A DNA stretch of 10,168 nucleotides, from contig JAEWRJ010000022.1 in the NCBI GenBank assembly GCA_023460055.1, positions 1-10,168 on the forward strand, read 5' to 3'. This stretch comes from Bacillota bacterium (lineage in GTDB: Bacteria; Bacillota; Clostridia; Christensenellales; Aristaeellaceae). Below the pieces are notes generated by a model, which did not search any database, was not told the DNA's origin, and worked only from the letters and a program-made list of their open reading frames with translations. The first letter of the stretch is position 1; each line of letters begins with the position of its first letter. A program made the translations under genes and the position numbers. Shown here piece by piece: positions 6,359 to 10,168 of this stretch.

Positions 6359-7225
6359 TTACTCCTTTTCGTAGCCCCTGATGATCGCCTGGGTTCCCTC
6401 ATCGCCCAGTCCCTTGTCAGCCAAGGCGCGGTAAAGATCAAGAACCTGGGACAGCACAGGCAAAGACAGGTCTCTGTCCTCCGCTTCTTCCCGCGCCAGG
6501 GACATATCCTTAATGAAGTGCTTGATAAAAAAACCCGGGGCGAAATCCCTTTTTAGCATCTTGGGGCCGTTGTTGAGCATCTGCCAGCTGACAGCCGAGC
6601 CGCCTGAGATGGCATCCAGCGTGGCGGCAGTGTCAAGCCCGGCGGCCTTGGCATAGCTGAGCGCCTCAGCCACACCGGCCGCGGTCCCCGCGATGGCGAT
6701 CTGGTTGGCCATCTTGGTGTGCTGCCCGCTTCCGGCCTTTCCCTGATAGCGGATCGTCTTGCCCATACATTCAAACACGGGCAGCGCGCGGCGGAACACA
6801 TCCTCCTCGCCGCCCGCCATGATCGCCAGCGGCCCGTTCCTGGCGCCGATATCGCCGCCGGAGACCGGCGCGTCCAGCGCCGACAGCCCCCTGGCGCCGG
6901 CAGCCTCAAAAATACGAACAGCCAGTTTGGGCGACGTGGTGGTCATGTCCGCCAGGATCGCCCCGGCAGGCGCCGACTCAACGATGCCGCCTTCTTTGAA
7001 GTACACTTCCTCCACATCCTTGGGGTAGCCGACCATGGTGATGACCATATCCGCCTCGCGCACGCAGTCGGCTATGCTGCGCTGCCACACAGCCCCTTTT
7101 TCAACGGCCTCCCGGGCGGATTCTTCCCTGCGGCTGTATACGCTGACCGGATAGCCGGCCTTAAACAGGTTGATTACCATGCTGCGGCCCATCACGCCGA
7201 TGCCGATAAACGCGATTTTCATCAT
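6359..7225 (-). CDS. NAD(P)-dependent beta-hydroxyacid dehydrogenase (3-hydroxyisobutyrate dehydrogenase family)
   Basis: A 288-residue cytosolic oxidoreductase of the 3-hydroxyisobutyrate/tartronate-semialdehyde reductase family, which interconverts beta-hydroxyacids and their semialdehydes or ketoacids. The Rossmann motif GIGVMGRSM is at residues 8-16. The SRRE after beta-2 (31-34) carries arginines and no acidic residue at the end of that strand, which hints at NADP(H). The substrate loop DAPVSGGDIGARNG is at 118-131. The catalytic Lys is K171 in GSGQHTKMANQ with N174, and the family motif HFIKDMSLA is at 236-244. Length is normal. The start ATG at 7225 has AAGGAGG 9 bases upstream, and that site overlaps the TAA of the peptidase gene, so translation is probably coupled. 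A second ATG at 7222 is less well spaced. It is the last gene before the terminator. The substrate is unknown. Confidence 0.9.
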   Translation of the reverse strand: MMKIAFIGIGVMGRSMVINLFKAGYPVSVYSRREESAREAVEKGAVWQRSIADCVREADMVITMVGYPKDVEEVYFKEGGIVESAPAGAILADMTTTSPKLAVRIFEAAGARGLSALDAPVSGGDIGARNGPLAIMAGGEEDVFRRALPVFECMGKTIRYQGKAGSGQHTKMANQIAIAGTAAGVAEALSYAKAAGLDTAATLDAISGGSAVSWQMLNNGPKMLKRDFAPGFFIKHFIKDMSLAREEAEDRDLSLPVLSQVLDLYRALADKGLGDEGTQAIIRGYEKE

Positions 7226-7239
7226 GTATGCTGACCTCC

Positions 7240-8679
7240 TTACAATTTTTGGATCAAGACCTGATAAAAGGCCTGCATTTTCGCGAGCGCCTTCATGCTG
7301 ATCCTTTCGTTGAAGCTGTGCATCAGCGCGCGCTCCTCACGGGTCCAGCTGAGGGCGCTGAAGCGGTAGACATGCTCGCACACGCGGCTGTAGTGGCGCG
7401 AATCGGTGCAGGCCATGTACATAAAGGGCACAGGCACCGCCTCAGGCCACACATCCTCCACCGCTTCGCACAGGGTCTGCCATGCCTCATCGTCTGTCCG
7501 GCTGATGGGGCTGGGCTCTGAGAACACCCTCGTATCCACCTTGACGCCAAGGCCTTTCACGATCCTCTGGGCGCGCCGTTTGGCCGATTTGCTGTTCTCT
7601 CCCGGCAGCATGCGCGTGTTGGCGCTGGCCTGCGCCCGCTGGGGCAGCACATTGGTAGCGGTGGACGCGTTTGCCATCGTAAACGCGGCCGTGGTCCGCA
7701 GCTGGGCGTTCAGCTCCCCGCCCCGCAGTCCACAAAGCAGGCTGATAAAGGGCTTCAGCGGGAGCAGGTTGGCATAGACGATCCGCCAGGGCAGCCTGGC
7801 GTGACGGCCCATGGTATCGATCAGCTTCTTCACGACAGGCGTGTAGCGCAGCGGCCAGGGCATCATCTCCACCCGACGGATAGCCTGGGCAACGCGGCCA
7901 AGGGCCGTATGCCGCGGGGGCCGGGAGGCATGGCCGGGCAGCGCCTCCGCCGAAAAGATCAACTCGGCCTGCCCCTTTTCGCTGGCGCCGATCTGGGCGC
8001 AGGGCTTGTTGACGCCGGGCAGCGCGTCGGTCACAATGCCGCCGCCCTCATCCAAAACAAACCAGGGCTTCACGCCTGCCTCCTGCAAGGCCTCCAGAAT
8101 AGCGGGGGCAGTGGGTCCCGCCACCTCTTCATCCCCCGAAAAGCACAGGTACAGATCATTTTGGGGCACATGCCCGATAGAGATCAGCTGCTCCGCCGCC
8201 TCCATGGCCGCGGCCAGGGTGCACTTGGTATCGATGGTTCCCCGCCCCCAGACATAGCCTTCCAGAATGGCGCCCGAAAAGGGCGGATGGATCCATTTTT
8301 CATCGGGTGCCGGAACCACATCATAATGGCTCATCAATACGCAGGGACGCTCCCCGCTTTTCCCCGGCCAGCGGTAGACAATGCCCTTGCCGCCTACGAT
8401 CATACGCTCGCAGCGCGCCGCCACCTTGGGGTAAAGCGTGTGCAGCCTCTCCTGAAAGGCGGTAAACTGCGTCTGATCTTCTCCCTTGCCATCCATAAAG
8501 GACACCGTGGGAATTTTGACCAGCTCGCTGAGCTTCAGGGCAATGGGCATCTCCGCAACCGCCGGCGCGCGCGAAGGACGCCTGCGCTCCTCCTTGGGAG
8601 GCACAAAGCGTATGGTACGATAGACAAGCATTCCGATATACCCCAGCGCCGCCAGAAGCAGCAGGATCCTCCAGATCAT
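7240..8679 (-). CDS. Membrane-anchored M20 family peptidase (PM20D1/carboxypeptidase S-like)
   Basis: A 479-residue di-zinc hydrolase of the M20 family. Residues 3-22 form one N-terminal transmembrane anchor with basic residues after it (RTIRF, ERRRPSR). No signal peptidase site is evident, so the catalytic part is tethered to the membrane; which side is uncertain. Metal and catalytic residues are readable: H118 and D120 in SHYDVVP, bridging D150 in GRGTIDTK, E184/E185 in SGDEEVAG (catalytic base and ligand), D210 in VLDEGGG and H454 in MHSFNER. The dimerisation lid lies at about 230-350. The long insert and TDSRHY (425-430) resemble yeast carboxypeptidase S and animal PM20D1, which cleave dipeptides or N-acyl amino acids. 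The ATG at 8679 is chosen (AGGGGG about 10 bases upstream); TTG codons at 8685 and 8700 are alternatives. The substrate is not known. Confidence 0.9.
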   Translation of the reverse strand: MIWRILLLLAALGYIGMLVYRTIRFVPPKEERRRPSRAPAVAEMPIALKLSELVKIPTVSFMDGKGEDQTQFTAFQERLHTLYPKVAARCERMIVGGKGIVYRWPGKSGERPCVLMSHYDVVPAPDEKWIHPPFSGAILEGYVWGRGTIDTKCTLAAAMEAAEQLISIGHVPQNDLYLCFSGDEEVAGPTAPAILEALQEAGVKPWFVLDEGGGIVTDALPGVNKPCAQIGASEKGQAELIFSAEALPGHASRPPRHTALGRVAQAIRRVEMMPWPLRYTPVVKKLIDTMGRHARLPWRIVYANLLPLKPFISLLCGLRGGELNAQLRTTAAFTMANASTATNVLPQRAQASANTRMLPGENSKSAKRRAQRIVKGLGVKVDTRVFSEPSPISRTDDEAWQTLCEAVEDVWPEAVPVPFMYMACTDSRHYSRVCEHVYRFSALSWTREERALMHSFNERISMKALAKMQAFYQVLIQKL

Positions 8680-8738
8680 AATCAATAAGCCCCCTTGCAA
8701 AATCTGCGGATATTATTATTGAATACCGGATGAGCGAG

Positions 8739-9125
8739 CTACTTCTTCCCCCCGAGCAGAGAATCGATCAGGCCGCTCGGGTCAAACCCCAGCTTCTTCA
8801 CCTCATCCATCACGCCTTCCAGCAAGGAAGGTTCAGGCGTATCCGCCTTTTTCGCCGTTGTCTTTCGGGCGGCCGCTGTTTTCCTGGATACCGCGGTCTT
8901 CCCGGCGGCAGTCTTTGCGGCAGGCTTCTTGGGGGCGGGTTTCGCTTTGCCCTCCGCCAGCTTCTTCTTTTCCGTTTCCAGCTTGCGCCGCTGCGCGTTC
9001 AGGCTCTTCTTATCTTCACTGATACCGCGGATATATCCCTTGTACTTCTCGGCCTTCTCATCCGCCTGTTTGATCTTCGCGTCGATCGCCTTGATCTTCG
9101 CGTTCAGTTCGCGCTGTGTCGCCAT
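8739..9125 (-). CDS. Small coiled-coil protein with histone H1-like basic linker
   Basis: I do not recognise a named family for this 128-residue protein. Three parts are visible. Residues 5-58 are a highly charged helix with heptad spacing (ELNAKIKAIDAKIKQADEKA), probably coiled coil. Residues 59-94 are a Lys/Ala/Pro/Thr-rich tract (KPAPKKPAAKTAAGKT and similar) resembling bacterial histone H1-like tails, likely disordered and DNA- or RNA-binding. Residues 99-128 form a short Leu/Ile-rich tail (LLEGVMDEVKKLGFDPSGLI) that could be an amphipathic helix. No signal peptide or membrane segment is seen. The start ATG at 9125 has GGGGAGG 5 bases upstream; the longer frame to 9311 reads through the NUDIX gene and is rejected. 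It begins 68 bases inside the NUDIX gene. A nucleoid-associated role is an inference from composition only. Confidence 0.75.
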   Translation of the reverse strand: MATQRELNAKIKAIDAKIKQADEKAEKYKGYIRGISEDKKSLNAQRRKLETEKKKLAEGKAKPAPKKPAAKTAAGKTAVSRKTAAARKTTAKKADTPEPSLLEGVMDEVKKLGFDPSGLIDSLLGGKK

Positions 9126-9591
9126 ACTGACCTCCCCGCAATAATTCCGCCGCGTAGCGCAGCAGTATCTTCTTAGTCGGGGGCGATAAGGGCTCCGGAA
9201 GCCGGTCGGCCGGAAACCAGCCCCAATCCTCCACCTCAGCGGGATCGGGGTGCATCTCCCCTGTCCACTCCCGGCACTCATATACAATGTCAACGCAGCT
9301 GACCTCATCACCGTTGGGGTAAACGTAATGGGTATCAGGCCCCGAAAACACGCCCCATAAACTCATTGTACCCGCGCGGATACCCATCTCCTCATACAGC
9401 TCCCGGCGGGCCGCCTCTTCCACCGGCTCATCCAGTTCCACCGACCCGCCCGGATAGCACCAGGTATGGTTATCCCGCCTGCGCTGGAGCAGGATCTCCC
9501 CCTTTGCGCTGACACAGATCACGCTGCCGCCCACCTGCAAAAGAGGCCTTTTGCCCACCAGGCGGCGCAGGTCAAGGATGTAGTCGCTCAT
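9058..9591 (-). CDS. NUDIX hydrolase
   Basis: A 177-residue NUDIX-fold pyrophosphohydrolase, cytosolic, acting on a nucleoside diphosphate linked to another moiety. The complete NUDIX box GX5EX7REUXEEXGU is at 49-71: GSVELDE (49-55), then RELYEEMGI (63-71), which supplies the Mg(II) ligands. The N-terminus SDYILDLRRLVGKRPLL is a common lead-in of clostridial NUDIX proteins, and the beta-strand SVICVSAKGEILLQRRRDN precedes the box. The expected fold ends near LLRYAAELLR (residue 152). The last 25 residues (GGQYGDTARTERED and on) are read from the 5' part of the next gene in another frame and look like an added tail. The ATG at 9591 has GAGGAG 4 bases upstream, overlapping the TGA of the preceding gene, so the two are likely translationally coupled. 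The substrate cannot be told. Confidence 0.92.
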   Translation of the reverse strand: MSDYILDLRRLVGKRPLLQVGGSVICVSAKGEILLQRRRDNHTWCYPGGSVELDEPVEEAARRELYEEMGIRAGTMSLWGVFSGPDTHYVYPNGDEVSCVDIVYECREWTGEMHPDPAEVEDWGWFPADRLPEPLSPPTKKILLRYAAELLRGGQYGDTARTEREDQGDRREDQTGG

Positions 9592-9599
9592 ATCGCTCC

Positions 9600-9896
9600 T
9601 CAGCCGTTGCGCGGGTCGTCCGAGCGGCGGCGCGTATCCCTGTCATCCGGATCAAAATACTCGATCTCCATGCGGTCAAAGGGCACATGTTCCATAAAGT
9701 GCTCCGCCAAGAAGCGCGTGCGCCCGTGGCTCTCCCAATCCCTGACATGATTGGGCAGGGTGATCGGCAGCGAAAGATCCAGTTCCCGGCAGGCGGCCGC
9801 CAGTGCCGGGCGCCAATCCCCCGTGGGGCAATCGACCACGCTGTCCCTGACGATCCTCGTCTTTTTCACCAGCCTCACCCACAATTGTCCCGCCAA
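9600..9896 (-). CDS. Conserved-looking hypothetical protein, TTG start
   Basis: A 98-residue soluble protein without signal peptide or membrane segment. It begins MAGQLWVRLVKKTRIVRDS and carries a central RELDLSLPITLPNH, then FLAEHFMEHVPFDRMEIEY, followed by an acidic/arginine-rich tail. I recall similar short proteins of unknown function in clostridia with the same layout (a two-strand lead, a helix, and an FDRMEIE end), but I cannot name a Pfam family. The TTG at 9896 is preferred because GGGAGG lies 8 bases upstream and alignment to that layout begins there; the ATG at 9968 would add 24 residues running back past the promoter -10 at 9928-9936. It is the first gene of the leftward operon and its TGA overlaps the ribosome binding site of the NUDIX gene. 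Confidence 0.75.
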   Translation of the reverse strand: MAGQLWVRLVKKTRIVRDSVVDCPTGDWRPALAAACRELDLSLPITLPNHVRDWESHGRTRFLAEHFMEHVPFDRMEIEYFDPDDRDTRRRSDDPRNG

Positions 9897-9927
9897 CAGC
9901 TTGTCCTCCCGATCTTTTCTCCTTGTC

Positions 9928-9936
9928 AGTATAGCA
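9928..9936 (-). promoter_or_regulatory. Extended -10 promoter of the leftward five-gene operon
   Basis: On the minus strand TGC-TATACT is an extended -10 element (TGN plus TATACT, 5/6 to consensus). The -35 region 17 bases upstream is TTTTTC and weak, as is usual when an extended -10 is present. Transcription would start near 9921, about 25 bases before the TTG start at 9896. Confidence 0.55.
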
Positions 9937-9949
9937 TAGCCCGGCGCGC

Positions 9950-9975
9950 CGAAAAAGCGAAGGGGCATCCCTTCG
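9950..9975 (-). terminator. Terminator-like hairpin upstream of the operon promoter
   Basis: Arms CGAAGGG and CCCTTCG (7 bp, 9958-9964 and 9969-9975, 4-base loop) are followed on the minus strand by CTTTTTC. This resembles a short intrinsic terminator that would stop leftward transcription coming from beyond 9975. An alternative stem, GGGGC (9962-9966) with GCCCC (9988-9992) extended by ATCC/GGAT, would compete with it. Confidence 0.35.
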
Positions 9976-10121
9976 AATGGATACAGTGCCCCCGCGGTTA
10001 CTATTCACCCCTGTCTTAGCTGAGAGGGTTAAAAACATTTTCAAATATCCCAAAAAACCAAAAGGAGTTTTCGTATTTATCACGAATAAGCAGATATAGT
10101 AAACAATGAGGGGGTGGTCAC
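9976..10121. other. AT-rich intergenic region at the right edge
   Basis: No gene is visible. From about 10030 the base composition drops sharply (runs such as TAAAAACATTTTC and CCCAAAAAACCAAAA). A small inverted repeat TTCGT/ACGAA with a 7-base spacer lies at 10070-10086. TATAGT at 10095-10100 could be a -10 for the plus-strand gene starting at 10122, but no good -35 is spaced to it. The change in composition suggests a boundary with acquired DNA. Confidence 0.4.
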
Positions 10122-10168
10122 TTGAGCGGCGGGAACTATCAGCGCAGCGTCTTCCGTCAGCTTGAGGA
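10122..10168 (+). CDS. 5' end of an unidentified gene, possibly IS66-like transposase
   Basis: Fifteen complete codons are present before the window ends, starting at TTG 10122 and reading M(L)SGGNYQRSVFRQLE. AGGGGGTGG lies about 4-5 bases upstream as a ribosome binding site. A phrase of the type NYxRSxFxQLE near the N-terminus is, from memory, found in some clostridial IS66-type transposases, and the AT-rich upstream DNA would fit an insertion. The stretch is too short to be sure it is a gene at all. The overlapping ATG at 10106 closes after 18 codons. Confidence 0.35.
   Translation, partial: MSGGNYQRSVFRQLE

Noticed and set aside
7801..8688. Plus-strand open frame of 295 codons opposite the M20 peptidase
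   Set aside because: No domain, no ribosome binding site, and fully covered by a peptidase with intact catalytic residues.
9126..9311. N-terminal extension of the H1-like protein
   Set aside because: The added 62 residues are an out-of-frame reading of the NUDIX gene, while GGGGAGG sits 5 bases before the ATG at 9125.
9676..10083. Minus-strand open frame (135 codons) crossing the operon promoter
   Set aside because: It overlaps the hypothetical gene in another frame, has low-complexity content and would span the -10 element and hairpin.
1..10168. CRISPR array, tRNA, rRNA or known riboswitch
   Set aside because: No regularly spaced repeats, cloverleaf or conserved ribosomal stretches were seen by eye on either strand, and gaps between genes are too short for most riboswitch classes.

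Overview
The window looks like a chromosomal stretch of a GC-rich, low-passage Firmicute, most plausibly a clostridial gut or anaerobe lineage. I infer this from the strong AAGGAGG-type ribosome binding sites, an ECF-transporter S component, Gram-positive style intrinsic terminators and a LexA-box-like site of the Bacillus/Clostridium type in front of uvrB. Genus cannot be fixed from sequence reading alone. Most genes are ordinary housekeeping or accessory-metabolism genes. No rRNA, tRNA or CRISPR array was seen.

Left block (1-2752, minus strand): a RadC-family gene cut by the window edge lies downstream of uvrB. uvrB has a candidate sigma-A promoter, with a LexA-like operator just downstream of the -10. 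A perfect 16-bp hairpin terminator separates this unit from a ZIP-family metal transporter (minus strand), which is divergent from the next gene.

Middle block (3735-6254, plus strand): an AlaX-like alanyl-tRNA editing protein, a six-helix HdeD/DUF308-type membrane protein, and an ECF transporter S component. Between the last two lies a 185-bp gap. It holds an imperfect inverted repeat flanking a short coding-like remnant, then a good promoter whose -10 is overlapped by a perfect 6-3-6 palindrome that looks like an operator. A 22-bp hairpin at 6269-6320 serves as a bidirectional terminator between convergent genes.

Right block (6359-9936, minus strand): five closely packed genes appear to form one operon reading leftward from an extended -10 promoter. 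They are a 98-residue conserved-looking hypothetical (TTG start), a NUDIX hydrolase, a small coiled-coil plus histone-H1-like protein, a membrane-anchored M20 peptidase of PM20D1/carboxypeptidase-S type, and a 3-hydroxyisobutyrate-dehydrogenase-type reductase. Gaps are 8 bp, a 68-bp overlap, 59 bp and 14 bp. Their joint role is not obvious, and this cluster is the best candidate for something undescribed. The right edge (about 9997-10168) turns AT-rich and holds the first codons of a plus-strand gene that may belong to a mobile element.
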